Positions 1 through 11,146 of a stretch of 64,000 nucleotides of DNA are shown piece by piece. Position 1 is the first letter of the stretch; each line of letters starts with the position of its first letter. The position numbers were made by a program, and so were the translations under genes. Under the pieces are notes generated by a model. It did no database searches. It worked only from the letters and a program-made list of their open reading frames with translations, and was not told where the DNA came from. The DNA lies in assembly GCA_017354895.1 (NCBI GenBank), contig CP071493.1:3472001-3536000 (forward strand), read 5' to 3'. The stretch is from Podospora comata (taxonomy: Eukaryota > Ascomycota > Sordariomycetes > Sordariales > Podosporaceae).

Positions 1-2244
1 CATATACCAATAGTCGCTTGCTAGACCCAAAAACATACCCATCTCATGCTCTTGAAAGTCCTCCCTCGTCGTACTCCCATCAAGAATAGACTCCAGCGGA
101 CTCAAGAAAGCCGGCATCTGTCCCTCTGGCAGCTGCGAGTTAAGACGATTAAACACGTCGTAAACATCCTCCCCAATAAACCAGCGCGAGGTGGTATTGT
201 CACACTGATGGTCCCATATCAGCGCTCCCTCAATCATGGTGATCTTCCGGTTCAGGTCGACCGTAAACATCGTCATGTTAGACAGAGCGATAACACTGAG
301 AAGCTGCTGCCTAGTTCTCTTAGCCTCGATCTTGGTCTCGATGCTTTCATGGACGTCGGTGCATGTTCCTAAACAAACGAATGAGTGCTCCGTCACAGAT
401 CTGCCAGGGACAGACGAAAGCTCACCAAACCACTTCTCAATCTTGCCCGTCTGCTTATTCCGCAACGGCAGCGCCCTCCCCAGAAACCACCTCCACTCCC
501 CATCCTTGCTGCGACACCTGTACTCCGTCATGTAGGGCTCGCCAGTCGCCAGAGAGTGCTTCCACCGCTTCGCAGCCTCCACCATGTCATCCGGATGAAA
601 AGGCTTCGACCACCCCTCACCAAACGAGTCTTCCTCGGACAGGCCGGTGTAATGATACCACCGACTATTATAAAAATCATGCTGCCCATCAGGCGTCGCC
701 GTCCACACCAACTGCGGCATCGTGTCACAAATAAGCCTAAACCTCTCCTCATCCGCCGCCTTGATCTGGTTCAGCTCCTCATGAAGCCTGGTCACATCCC
801 GGCATGTCACGACGCCGGCGAGAAACTCCCCCGTGTTCTCATCCTTGATCGCCACCCCCTCCACGTCAAAAACAAGACTTTTCCCATGCTCATCACGCAT
901 CCCGATGCGGAGGCCGGCAAAGGGCTTCTCGGTTCGCAACAGCACAGCGATCGGATACTCGCTCGGATCCAGCTGCTTCGTAAAATCCTGGTCCCATACC
1001 ACCCAGTTTGGCAGCAGATCAAAGCCATCAGCCGACTTGTCAAGGTCAGCGTTTCGGACAAACAAGTTGCGGGCAGCACGGTTGGGAAGCGTTACACTTC
1101 CGTCTCTCCACATGGCCAGGATGGGCGTTTGGATGTTGTCAAGCAAGGCATCCTTCATGATGTTGATCTTTTGGAGTACCGACGGCGCGCTTGAGGGTGC
1201 TGAAGCAGCGGGCGGTCCAAAGGGGGGGAACGGGTTGGCGGAAAAGGACACGGCAGAAGGGCTGAGCTTGAACGAGGAAGCGTTGGAGTCCCTGCTAGAG
1301 GCCGCAGAAAGTGGGTTGCTGACATGAGGTATAGACTTCCTCTCGGCAGCTTCCAAATAACTCGGTTTGGCCCTCGATTTTCTCCTACTCATGGCGGGGC
1401 TGAAAGCCGAGTTGGTGTTGGTGAAGGTCAACGTGAAGAAAGTTTGTCCTTCGCTGACATCCCAGACCGATATGATCATCTTGGCACGCCTTTGGGAAGC
1501 CGACAAGTTGTGCCTTGCTCGAGGATCATACGTGGAACTGGTGACATCTTTGGGAGAAATCACAACCTCGATGGCGAGGGTTGGCGTGTGGTCATGGGAT
1601 TTTCCATCGAAAACGTGGTCATCATTCGCTCCGTTCGGTATTGGCGTGGCATCTCCGTCGACCTCGACGGCGCCGTCGGCTGTCGCCGATGGACTTCCAC
1701 CTCCCGTTTCGACAGCAGCTTGGTTGAGAAATTGCTCCCAATCAAGCCAAACCGGAACGCCGTCCTGAACCAGATCAATGCCCACCTGAGCCAGGGTCTT
1801 GCCGCGAAGAATGTCCACGACGGGTACCATGCCGTCACCGTCGGCACCAACATTTTCGGGTATCATACCGAGCAGTCTTCCCATGGCTTCGTTTGCCAAA
1901 GCTACCGTCTTTAAGCCGTCCAAAACAAGCACGGGTACTGGGAGAAATTGTAAGGCTGAGAAGGCCACTTGTCCGGGCGTGATACATGGCATCGGTATGC
2001 GAAATGGACTGGCGTTTTGCGATCGAGGAACACCTGGCGTGAGTAAGGGAGCGTCCCTAACGGACCGATTACCGCCTACAGGGACCACATTGTAGGCGGG
2101 CGACTGAGGTCGACTGTGATGGCGGGTATATCGACCAAAATACTGCGTGTCGTCTGGGGTCGAGTGCGGGGATTGGCGGACAGGGACTGCTGGGCTGGTG
2201 TCGACGGCGCAGCTGGCCTCCTGTAACTCTTGACTGGGCGTCAT
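1..2244 (-). CDS. PAS-domain sensor histidine kinase, N-terminal part (runs off the left edge)
   Basis: About 729 codons are visible from an ATG at 2244; the kinase core and receiver domain would lie beyond base 1. One intron (369-425; GTGAGC donor, TTTAG acceptor) splits the Gly codon of WFG|TCTD, and a GTATGT at 38-33 probably starts another. A PAS-like start lies near residue 95 (LPVPVLVLDG, ALANEAMGRLLG). A second PAS unit covers about 365-485 (QTPILAMWRDG; ends GVVTCRDVTRLHEEL). A typical PAS-PAC fold follows at about 496-612 (ERFRLICDTMPQLVW, HPDDM, EYRCRSKDGEWRWFLGR), and a further PAS begins near 628. Such repeats read redox, light or small ligands in fungal hybrid histidine kinases feeding a phosphorelay. 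The kinase assignment is inferred from PAS architecture, since no H-box or ATP-binding motif is inside the window. The group within fungal HHKs is not decided. Confidence 0.75.
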   Translation of the reverse strand, partial: MTPSQELQEASCAVDTSPAVPVRQSPHSTPDDTQYFGRYTRHHSRPQSPAYNVVPVGGNRSVRDAPLLTPGVPRSQNASPFRIPMPCITPGQVAFSALQFLPVPVLVLDGLKTVALANEAMGRLLGMIPENVGADGDGMVPVVDILRGKTLAQVGIDLVQDGVPVWLDWEQFLNQAAVETGGGSPSATADGAVEVDGDATPIPNGANDDHVFDGKSHDHTPTLAIEVVISPKDVTSSTYDPRARHNLSASQRRAKMIISVWDVSEGQTFFTLTFTNTNSAFSPAMSRRKSRAKPSYLEAAERKSIPHVSNPLSAASSRDSNASSFKLSPSAVSFSANPFPPFGPPAASAPSSAPSVLQKINIMKDALLDNIQTPILAMWRDGSVTLPNRAARNLFVRNADLDKSADGFDLLPNWVVWDQDFTKQLDPSEYPIAVLLRTEKPFAGLRIGMRDEHGKSLVFDVEGVAIKDENTGEFLAGVVTCRDVTRLHEELNQIKAADEERFRLICDTMPQLVWTATPDGQHDFYNSRWYHYTGLSEEDSFGEGWSKPFHPDDMVEAAKRWKHSLATGEPYMTEYRCRSKDGEWRWFLGRALPLRNKQTGKIEKWFGELSSVPGRSVTEHSFVCLGTCTDVHESIETKIEAKRTRQQLLSVIALSNMTMFTVDLNRKITMIEGALIWDHQCDNTTSRWFIGEDVYDVFNRLNSQLPEGQMPAFLSPLESILDGSTTREDFQEHEMGMFLGLASDYWYM

Positions 2245-4619
2245 GTCGACGTCGCCGTCAGGAGGGGCATCGAGCAGACAACGGCCCGCGAGCCCAAGAT
2301 GGCTGGGTTTGAGGTTTGGCGGGGTGTATGTGTGCGTATGTGATTTGGTCGTCAAAACGAAAACTTTTTTGGGTATCCAGGAGCTGTGTCTTTGGCTAGA
2401 TAGATTCGGTTCGAATTGGTCCAGACACTGGACAGCATCAACAGTGACTAAACTCCCACCGGCGGCTCCCGAATTCTATTGTCACGTTAAGCTGGGCATC
2501 TCCGTCTTAGAGCTCGCGTTGCGTTGTGAAGGGCGCGGCTGATTCTATGGAAGCACAGAAAGTGTATGGTATGAGGTCGCGATAGCAAGTCGAAGATTGA
2601 AAAGCAGTGCGAGATAATCTACTCCCACCTCGCTCTCCCTGGTAATTCAGATGCAAATGGAAAGAATCGACTAGGCCCCCGGGGTGGCTTTTTTGCCCAG
2701 TGCCAGCGGTACCTAGGCCGGCTGCGTAATCCGACCTGAGCGGCTTTAAGGTTGGTTTAGTCAAGGCCGGAGCTTTGCAGAAACCCTTTGTTTTTGCTCC
2801 CGGTGTCGTCATTGGCAACCACGTCCCTAAAAGATCAGAGCAAACTCTCCCACTGAGCCGTTAGCTGAACACTAGTAAGGTTGAACATCCGATGAACGGT
2901 AACAGGGGGAAATCCACAAGGATGGAACAGTGGAGGGTCAGCAGCAGATTTCTGAAGTGGCAATGCTACCTCAGCGGTCACTATCGTGAAGATCGTGTAT
3001 TCGAGACAGCAATGGAATGCGCCGAACGGAAGCACTGGGTCAGACGAAAGCGGGAGGGGTGTCAGACCAATGTCATCTCGCAGTTTGTCCAACTGTGACC
3101 CTCACCGCCCTCAGCTGGACAACTCTGCTCAGAGATGGGATTTCCACTCAGAAGCATGGGATTTTGCATTGTTCCGTATATAATGCCCCAAAACACGGGT
3201 CCATTCGCGATGTCGAAGCCGATGCGACCTTCTGTTGATCGCTTGCATTTCATTGGGCGGGCATTGCTAACAGTTGCCGGCAGTTGTCGTTACCAAACCA
3301 CCGCTTGGATTTCACGTTCTCAACACTGACTTTTGGACCATCTCGAAAATCATATTTAATAGCACCCCGTCGTGCCTGTTCCACGAGCGCACAGCAGTTG
3401 ACACTTTTGACACGTCTCACCGGTTCGGATGACTGACCCGGGAGGTCTTCTAGCCGAGTAACCCAAGCCAACAATTTGGGAACAGAGACTGTTTGTCCAC
3501 CTTGATGAGAATCGAGACTTTACGGTCCAGCCCCGAATCACGGCTCTACAACAAGCCCCGGGCTGTGTGGTCAAGATGAAACCGGAGACAAGACAGGGCC
3601 AAGCCCGTGACTCCACTTCTCCACACATTCGCCGGCACCGGATGCCGGGGGCACGTCGCCGGGTATCCTTCGGGCCGTTCAGCACGTGGGTTCACTCCCC
3701 GATACTACTACGACAACGCTCTGGTCGAGACACCTTGCGGCTCTTGGGACGCACCGTGTGATGGTTGCTCTATAGTGACATGCTGACGAGTGTGCGGCTC
3801 ATCGACAATGTCTTATCGGCCCTCCCTCCCACCCCCCTCGACCCCAAATTCTGGCTGTCACACTGCCACCAGGTCTTTCTTGTTCCGCATTCCGAGCCCT
3901 TGGCGCCCAGAACCCGGAGTCGAACCAAGGCTGAGCCTCCGAACGCAGCACCCGCGATGAATGCCGAACATGCTCCCCACCATGAGTACCCCACCTGGAG
4001 ACCCCGCAGGAAGGGTCTAGAGAGATGGAGGGGTCACCGGGGAGTTGGGTTTTGCCATCGGATTTGCCCCGTTGAACAACGTCAGTGGAAAAGGAAGGCT
4101 CAAACATGGCATTTTCTGCATCTTCGGATGGCAGCTGTCGACGATGAGATGAAATGATGGTGGCCTTCTCTTCACCTTTGGACAACCAATCATAACTGAT
4201 CATTGTCATGACAGACAAGTAGGAACCCAGCATCGCCAGGGCAGGCCGGCAAGTGTTTTCAGTGTTTTATACCCTCCCACATGCGCGCCGCTTCACAACC
4301 CCATCTTGGCCACGGTCTCCGGGGACGGCACTCATCCAGGGGTAACGCCCCTCGCGATACCCACATGCCGGCCTGTGACAAGATCCCAGACTCTGCTCCT
4401 CCAGGCCAATCCAGGTTCACCCCCCACATGATGACCGATCATGTCTGTCTTCTTCCTATTTTTCTCCCGCTTCTCCCCAGCTTCATCGGCCTTGTTCCCG
4501 TTCCTCTGGATCTCACTTCTGCTGTAGCCCCTTCCTTGTTTTCTTCTTGTTGATACCCCGGACTGTACCTTGTCTTTGTCTTCTTTCCCCTCTCTCTTTC
4601 CCCGCCTTTTTCGTCCATC
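2245..4619. other. Divergent intergenic region between the histidine kinase and the aldehyde dehydrogenase
   Basis: About 2.4 kb without a supportable gene; short ORFs on both strands have no recognisable content. It must hold the promoters of both divergent genes. Pyrimidine-rich leader sequence (about 4440-4615) precedes the aldehyde dehydrogenase ATG, and a CCAAT box lies near 4186. A tRNA-like B-box near 3910-3925 (minus strand) was examined and rejected. Confidence 0.6.
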
Positions 4620-6112
4620 ATGTCTGACGCCGCCACCTACTCGGTCCCTTTCTGGATCAACGGCGAGGAGTACCACGCCGAGAAGCAGTACGATGTCATC
4701 TCGCCCGTCACCGGCAAGGCCATCCACCGGTCCGGCGCCGCCTCGGATGCCGACGTGAAGAAGGCCGTCGAGGCCGCCGACAAGGCTTTCAAGACGTGGA
4801 AGAAGACACTCCCCAAGGAGCGCCGGGATGTCTTCTTGAAGGCTGCTGAGATCTTTGAGAGGAGGAAGGAGGAGCTCGGGGACTACATGATGCAGGAGAC
4901 TGGTGCCCCTCGCCAGTGGGCCGACTTCAACTTGGGCGTCGCGAAGGACTTCTGCCTTGACATTGGCGGCCGGATCCGCACTCTCGAGGGCACCATTCCC
5001 ACCACTGCCGATCCTGAGACCGGCGCCATGATCGTCAGGGAGCCCTTTGGTGTCATTCTCGCCATTGCCCCATGGTATGTTGCCCTGATGGCACGCAGCG
5101 CTTCACATCAAAAGCTGACATGCAGATCAGGAACGCCCCCTACATCCTCGGCATCCGCTCCATCCTCTTCCCCATCGCCGCCGGCAACACGGCCATCCTC
5201 AAGGGCAGCGAAGCCTGCCCCCGCACCATGTGGGGCCTCTGCTCCGTCTTTCACGAGGCCGGCCTCCCCGCCGGCGTCCTCAACATGCTCGTCCACTCCC
5301 CCCAGGACGCCCCCCGCATCACGGCCAACCTCATCGCCGAGCCGGCCGTCAAGAAGATCAACTTCACCGGCTCCACCGGCGTCGGCCGCATCATCGGCCG
5401 TCTGGCGGGCGAGAACCTCAAGCCCGTCCTCCTCGAGCTCGGCGGCAAGGCCCCCGCCATCGTCTGGGAGGACGCCGACCTCGACAACGCCGCCTTCCAG
5501 TGCGCCCTCGGCGCCTTCCTCAACAGCGGCCAGATCTGCATGTCTACCGAGCGCATCCTGGTTCACAAGAACGTCAGGGCCGAATTCGAGAAGAGGTTTG
5601 TCGGCGCCATTGACCAGATTTTCGGGTCTGCTCCCGACGCGCCTATCTTGATCAACAGCGCGGCTGTGACCAAGAACAAGGCTCTCATCAAGGATGCGCT
5701 GGCCAAGGGCGGCAAGTTGCTGTACGGCAACCCTGACGCTGTGGAGAAGAGCGACACGAGGATGAAGCCGGTTGTGATCAACAATGCGAACAAGGAGATG
5801 GAGATCTACCAGACGGAGAGCTTTGGGCCGTCGGTGGCGTTGTATGAGATTGAGACGGAGGAAGAGGCGCTGGAGATTGCGAACGACACCGAGTATGGTC
5901 TCACGTCGGCGGTCTTCACGGAGGATCTGAGGAGGGGGTTGAGGTTTGCCAAGGAGATCGAGACGGGGGCGGTGCACATCAATAGCATGACGGTGCATGA
6001 CGAGAGTGCGCTGCCGCACGGTGGCGCGAAGGCGAGCGGGTATGGGAGGTTCAATACTGCCACGGGGATGGCGGAGTGGGTGAGGACCAAGACTATCACT
6101 TACAAGTTTTAG
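4620..6112 (+). CDS. Aldehyde dehydrogenase, vanillin/salicylaldehyde dehydrogenase-like
   Basis: NAD(P)+-dependent oxidation of an aldehyde to its acid. Two exons (4620-5074, 5131-6112) give 478 aa, a normal ALDH length. The 56-nt intron (GTATGT...ATCAG) splits the Trp codon of the conserved APWN motif (Trp152-Asn153). General-base Glu254 lies in LLELGGKAPAIV and catalytic Cys288 in NSGQICMSTERI; the late ETFGP-like motif reads ESFGPSVALYE. The NSGQICMSTERI wording and the start MSDAATYSVPFWINGEE suit the salicylaldehyde/vanillin (aromatic aldehyde) branch of the family, so aromatic aldehyde detoxification or lignin-derived aromatic catabolism is likely; substrate is inferred. There is no targeting signal or peroxisomal tail (ends TITYKF), so it is probably cytosolic. 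A decayed SDR gene follows about 300 nt downstream on the same strand. Confidence 0.9.
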
Positions 6113-6405
6113 GTGAGGGCTGTAAGGTTGGGGAAGGCAGGGGTAAATAAGGGGCTACTGCACATATAAATGAAGCATCTTGAACTGTACAGCTCTGGTC
6201 CATCAATGCGAATTGCTACAGATTGGTTGCTATCGAGGTTGACGGCTATCAGGGGTATCTGTACCTACTGAAGGAGAATTAGATATCTGACTGGTAGAGA
6301 TGGCGAAGTACCTCGGCTTCAAACCCCTTGAAAATTCCTTCTAGTCCCCGTATTCAGAATTCCTTACCTTCTCCCCTTCTCACCACCATATACCACTCTA
6401 ACAAG

Positions 6406-7045
6406 ATGCCACCAAACCTTCACTCCTTCCTAACAAACTTCTCCCCCCCCACTTCGTTCCCCGACCAGACAGGAAAAGAAGTCTTTCTCGTCACCGGCGC
6501 CACTTCAGGCATCGGGGCTTTCTGTCACACAACAGCCCTGCTCCCTCAATGGAAAAATCTGGATGGCAGCTCGCTTCCGAGTCCAAATTCTCAGCTGCCG
6601 TCCGATCCATCAAACCCTCCCGCCCCAACTCCCACAACGAACTCCTATGTCCCTGTTTATCTTTCTTGGTTCTTACGGCATGGGGATGTTTTGCCGAGCC
6701 TCGGGTTGGGGGCACAGATGGGGTGTCTAACGGGTGGTGATTTCACCAACACCACCCCCGACCAAAGATGCTCCCGTGTCCAAAACCGGAGCCTGGGCGC
6801 AGGCGGTGGAGTCTGACAGGCGGTATGAAGACAAAGGAGTGGTGGGTGTGGCGGTGAACCCGGGGGAATCCTGAGGAGTGGGGTTGTCTGATGACCGGGA
6901 GCTCAAGATACGGCCGGCGGCCAAGGTGCTCGGGTACCCGGCTGAGAACGGGGGTGTGACCGAGGTCTGGGCTGGTTTGGCGCCTGAGGTGACGGCGGAA
7001 GGAACGGTGGAGAACCGGGGTGAATGCGATACCTACCTACCTGCC
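6406..7045 (+). pseudogene. Decayed short-chain dehydrogenase/reductase
   Basis: Pieces of a classical Rossmann SDR occur in order but in different frames. From the ATG at 6406 one reads a normal N-terminus with KEVFLVTGATSGIG, the cofactor-binding TGxxxGIG motif. Near 6550 two other frames give KIWMAAR then SESKFSAAVRSIK, matching the beta2/NADP region of fungal SDRs. Near 6775-6885 one frame reads VSKTGAWAQAVESDRRY and GVVGVAVNPG, the region around and after the YxxxK site, but the catalytic Tyr is gone. Near 6945-7020 the C-terminal GGVTEVWAGLAPEVTAE is present. At least three frame changes plus missing middle sequence mean no full protein can be made. It resembles fungal retinol-dehydrogenase-like SDRs. 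Boundaries are approximate. Sequencing error cannot explain the deleted segments. Confidence 0.75.
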
Positions 7046-7734
7046 CACCTACTCCTCATTGGAAAAGGAAAAGTTGGGTGATGATGATGCTGACTTGACA
7101 CTAGTTATTCCCTGTGGGGGGGGGGGGGATTTACCCCATCAGAGAGGACCTCAAGATGGCCGTTAGGTCGAGGGAGGAATGGGGAAACGGGCGGGACGGG
7201 GGATTTTGGGGGGTTGGTATGACGAGCAGGTTGAGCCTTTGGTAGGGGCGGGATAAGGTCACACACAGACCGGAAAGGTGGTGGTGGTGATAGATTATGA
7301 TGTGCGTTTCAGTCAGTCGATACTGACATGGGACAATGGTCTCCATCCTCCCTCACGCCATTTCTATTCACCGCATAAAATCACACTTTCTACTAGCAAG
7401 TGAAATAATCGCGGCTGTCTTCCTCATTAATTACAACTCTTGCAAAGATCTTCAAAAATATATCCATCCATCCACCAGGGGTGGAGGCAAGGGTGACAAA
7501 AGAAAAGAAGGGGGTATAACCATTCCAATCCCAAAACAAAAGAAATAAATGACCGACGCCAGTCAGTGATGATGCTAGCTTGCTTCTCCCCTTCCTGAGA
7601 AGCCCCAATCTTATACTCCCTCTTTTCCAAAAAAAACGCCTTGAATATATGCCCCAATCCCCTTTCCCAAAGTGATAAAACAAGCAGATAAAACAACACA
7701 ACAGAAAAGAACACACCCCCTCCCCCTTTATCAA
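7046..7734. other. Intergenic region downstream of the SDR remnant
   Basis: No gene recognised. It contains a run of ten G (about 7118-7127) and AT-rich sequence that is probably the 3' untranslated region of the minus-strand membrane protein ending at 7735. Confidence 0.5.
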
Positions 7735-9030
7735 CTACCTCCCTAACCCCCCATATCCTCCCCCATTACCCCCATATTGATACCTATCCCCCTCTCTCCC
7801 TCCATACTGCTCCCCACCCCCCCCACTAACATACCCATCCCCCCTCGCAACCCCCCCCAAATCCGCCCGGTCCAACATCTCCGTAAAAGTAGTCATATCC
7901 GTATACCTCCTCTCATCATCCCCCTGTTGCGGCGTCCGATCCGGCGTGATATTCCTCGGATCCGCAAAAATATTGATACTAACACCACTCACCTCCCTCC
8001 CTTGCTGCTCCGGCGTCCTCGGCGCCAGTCCCCCTTGGTACCCCGGATTCCCATCATCACTAACCGGCATATCCGGCATATCCACATACTTCCTCTGCCT
8101 GCCCGGTTGCTGGGGTGAATAATCCGCAATCAACCCCCCATAAGCAACACTGCTCATCCTCCTATTCTGGTTTGGAGGTGAAGCGACAATCTGGTTGTTG
8201 TCGTAGGAGAGAACCGAGTTTCGCATGTCCATCGCGTTGTTGTTGAGCATTTGCGGGGTGGGCAGCCTGGCTCCGAAATCTGTTCTCAACGCCGGTTTAT
8301 CGTCGTGGAGGATAGGGGCGGAGATGATGTTGCCAAAGGAGGAGGTCGACCGCGAGAGTTTGAGGGGTGAGCTTGACGACGAAGCCGTCTGGCCAGCCTT
8401 TCTCTTGCGGATGAAGATGAAGGCGAGGACGCCGGCGATGATTAATACCACTGCTCCCGCTGCGGCACCGCCCGCGATTCCGGCGATAGGAGGGCCGGCA
8501 GACTGCGGGACTGCCGTCGCGGTCAGCGTCTCTGACGGACTCGCGGTGGTCGATGGTTTCGACGTGGGGGTGGTAGAAGGTCTCGAAGATGGTGTGCTCG
8601 ACTGCGAAGGTGCAGCGTTCTGGTTGGTGTTCATGACACACTCGCCATTAACGCACGAGTACCCAAACGGACAGCAATCAGAGCCGCATTTTGGCAGAGA
8701 GCCCCCGAGGGCGGTTGTCTTGATGACAGAGTCGGGGGCCTTGTCGGCGTCTTGAAGCTCAATGTTGCAGTCGATGGGCCGGAGCTTTTGACATGTTGAA
8801 CCGTTCGGACAGCAAACGACCGTAGTGTTGCCGGCGAGGACGAGGCACCTGTCGCCTTCTGGGCAGCAGAAAGAGCTGGGGACGTTGGCGTTGCCGCATC
8901 CTGAAAAGTTTGGTGCGCCGCATGTGTCTTCTTGCCTGGCGAATATCTCGTATGTCGTCGGGATCGCGGACGCGGTCGCCAAGATCATGGCGAGAGCGAT
9001 GGCTCGGAGGGCTGTTCGTCTCCTGGCCAT
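7735..9030 (-). CDS. Single-pass membrane protein with Cys-rich ectodomain, function unknown
   Basis: Intronless, 431 aa. Residues 1-22 form a signal peptide (basic MARRRTALR then AIALAMILATASA). About residues 35-130 are Cys-rich with repeated paired cysteines (SSFCCPEGDRCLV, VVCCPNGSTC, SDCCPFGYSCVNGEC), a pattern of small disulfide-stabilised extracellular modules. A Ser/Thr/Pro-rich stalk follows (about 140-185). One transmembrane helix near 190-212 (AAAGAVVLIIAGVLAFIFI) ends in RKRK, so the N-terminus is outside. The roughly 210-residue tail is disordered and ends Gly/Tyr-rich. This layout resembles fungal cell-surface sensors of the Mid2/WSC style, but I recognise no named domain, so a sensor role is inference. 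The start is chosen because the signal peptide begins there. Confidence 0.75.
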   Translation of the reverse strand: MARRRTALRAIALAMILATASAIPTTYEIFARQEDTCGAPNFSGCGNANVPSSFCCPEGDRCLVLAGNTTVVCCPNGSTCQKLRPIDCNIELQDADKAPDSVIKTTALGGSLPKCGSDCCPFGYSCVNGECVMNTNQNAAPSQSSTPSSRPSTTPTSKPSTTASPSETLTATAVPQSAGPPIAGIAGGAAAGAVVLIIAGVLAFIFIRKRKAGQTASSSSSPLKLSRSTSSFGNIISAPILHDDKPALRTDFGARLPTPQMLNNNAMDMRNSVLSYDNNQIVASPPNQNRRMSSVAYGGLIADYSPQQPGRQRKYVDMPDMPVSDDGNPGYQGGLAPRTPEQQGREVSGVSINIFADPRNITPDRTPQQGDDERRYTDMTTFTEMLDRADLGGVARGDGYVSGGGGEQYGGREGDRYQYGGNGGGYGGLGR

Positions 9031-11146
9031 CTCGGAGAGGAACCGGTGTTATAATAACCCTTGATAACGTTTGTCTGGGCAGGCGTTGTGACGCCTGGGT
9101 AATGAGCTGTGTCCTATATTAGGTATCCCACGCTGGCAGGCACACGGTGTTCACCGAAACAGTGTGTGATGTTGCTATCGCTTCGGTTTGGGCCGAGTAA
9201 GAAAGGAAAAAGACATAAGATGAACTTGTGGAATAGTCGAACCACGCAACAACACTGTAAGTGATTTGCAGAACCAAACCTAACTGGTAGCTAGTGAGCA
9301 GAGGAGAGAGAAAGAGAGAAAAAAAAAAGAGGGCCACAGGCCACCTCGAGTGTATATCGAAGCAGAGATGAGATGACGCATTTCGCCTTCAACTCCATCG
9401 AGACAAGACCTCTGGCTATTCTCGCGCAGAAACTAGACGCAGGGTCAGGTTAGCAGGTCGGGCAGAAGAAGCCGTCCTGTCCTGTCCAACGGACCCTGCT
9501 GCGGACCCATCAGGAATATTCTGGGCCATGTCGAGCTGCGGGCGGTTGAGAGGTCGCTGTTGAAGCGCCGATGACCTCCTGGGGTGACCATATGACCCTG
9601 CCAGAAAACGAGTGGTGGTGAGCAACTCTCTTTCACCGTTGGCTCCGTCCCAAACGGGCAACTGGGCGTTTGGAGAACAGTCGTGGCAGGCCGAGGCCGA
9701 CCACCTGATTGGACAGCCCAACCAAATTGTGCTATTTTGGGTTACATAAAAATGACTCCTTACACTTGTTGGCAGCGTGCACGGTCCAGGTACCCGCATC
9801 TACCACACAGCCTTGTTTTAACGCCAGGAACAACAACTCAAGAATCTCCAAAAAAACAAAAAAAAGGCCCGTCATCGCCAACCCGCATACCCGTCAAGCG
9901 CGCTCCCATGATAAAAGAGGCCTCGTTTTTTTTTCCTTCCTCGGCATCATACGTGGTCATCGGGGCTTAGAGTCTTGGTTTTGCAAGCTGGGCGGGTATC
10001 TAACATCCAGTATCCCAACTCTCGCGGCCGCGCCGCCCTGTCCTGATGTGATGATGGCAAGTCTGATATCCACCACATCTCACATCAAGCCGAGGTTTAC
10101 CGCCCTTCATATCACAAAGCCCGGTTTCCTCTTGGCAAAAACTGTAGATCCGTGATACCCTTTCCTCGGCAGTGTGTGTTGTGGAATGGTAACACCCAAC
10201 GCAGGCCTCAGATCTGGCCGGGGGGGCCGTCTACCGAACCCGGATCCGAAAAGACGGGAAGCCCACTTTGTTTCGCGCCAGACCTCCGAAACAGTCCTGG
10301 CCCGTTGTGGCCTTGACCACATGCAACTCTCAGAAAAACAAACATATAATAGTCCCCATTGTTCGGCTTCAAAAGTGGCAGGTTCAGTCGGTTGGGATTG
10401 GGCTTGAGGTGCGCTTTGTTGATGAGACACGGACGGTTGTGAGATGAGATGGTGATATGTAGGCCCCAGCAAAAATATTATATTCAATCTCTAACACAAT
10501 GAAGGGTGTGATGTGTCAATCATCATGGTTGAAACCCGTTTTGCTTCAACACAAAAGTTACTGAATGAAGACACGGACAAACAGTCTCACATCCAACAAA
10601 GAGTACATAAAAATATTCAATCTCAATACTTTTCATTCTTCACTTATCCACTAAACTAATCCCACATCCTCCCAAAAACCCCAATCATATCCAAATATTC
10701 ATCAATCCATAAAAGAGCGTCGCCAACAGACTATGTCGCCATAGGTTATCTGATCAGGCTTTCTTTCAAAGGTCTTTCTCTCAATCTAAAAAGGCAATCA
10801 ACATGTCAAAGCTAGAGAAAAAGGTGAAGAAGAGACCCAAAGTAGCCTAAAAGAAGTCCATAAAAATATGCCCCAATTTATGCATAAATGATCATCCAAA
10901 ATGAAAGTGAAAAGGTACGTATCAAAACCCAAAAAAAGCAATAACAGACTGGTAAGGTATCATCGTCAATGAAAAAAGTAAAAGGTACATAAAGAAAAGA
11001 GGATTGAAAAAGAAAAAGAAGAGGGTATAAGCGGGGGTATAGATATCATGTCGAAATCCAAGAAAAAAAACCAAAAAAAAAAAAAAAAAAAAAAAAAACC
11101 CAAGAGCGGAGTATCACCCAAGGAAACCAACCCCCTTTTCCAAGCC
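9031..11146. other. Intergenic region between two minus-strand genes
   Basis: No supportable gene in 2.1 kb. The left part is the presumed promoter/leader of the membrane protein. The right part (about 10480-11146) is A-rich and probably 3' untranslated sequence of the SAM-PH gene, including a 26-A tract (11073-11098). ORFs here lack recognisable motifs. Confidence 0.5.
11073..11098. repeat. Poly(A) homopolymer, 26 nt
   Basis: Uninterrupted A run, just beyond the 3' end of the minus-strand SAM-PH gene (a U tract in its transcript if included). Length is likely unstable. Confidence 0.9.

Noticed and set aside
3895-3990. tRNA-like B-box (GGTTCGACTCC) with T-arm-like pairing on the minus strand
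   Set aside because: No matching 5' acceptor or D-arm found upstream; the CCCAGAA needed for the acceptor is absent.
9416-9799. Minus-strand open frame of 127 codons
   Set aside because: No motif, no promoter or splice context; probably spacer.
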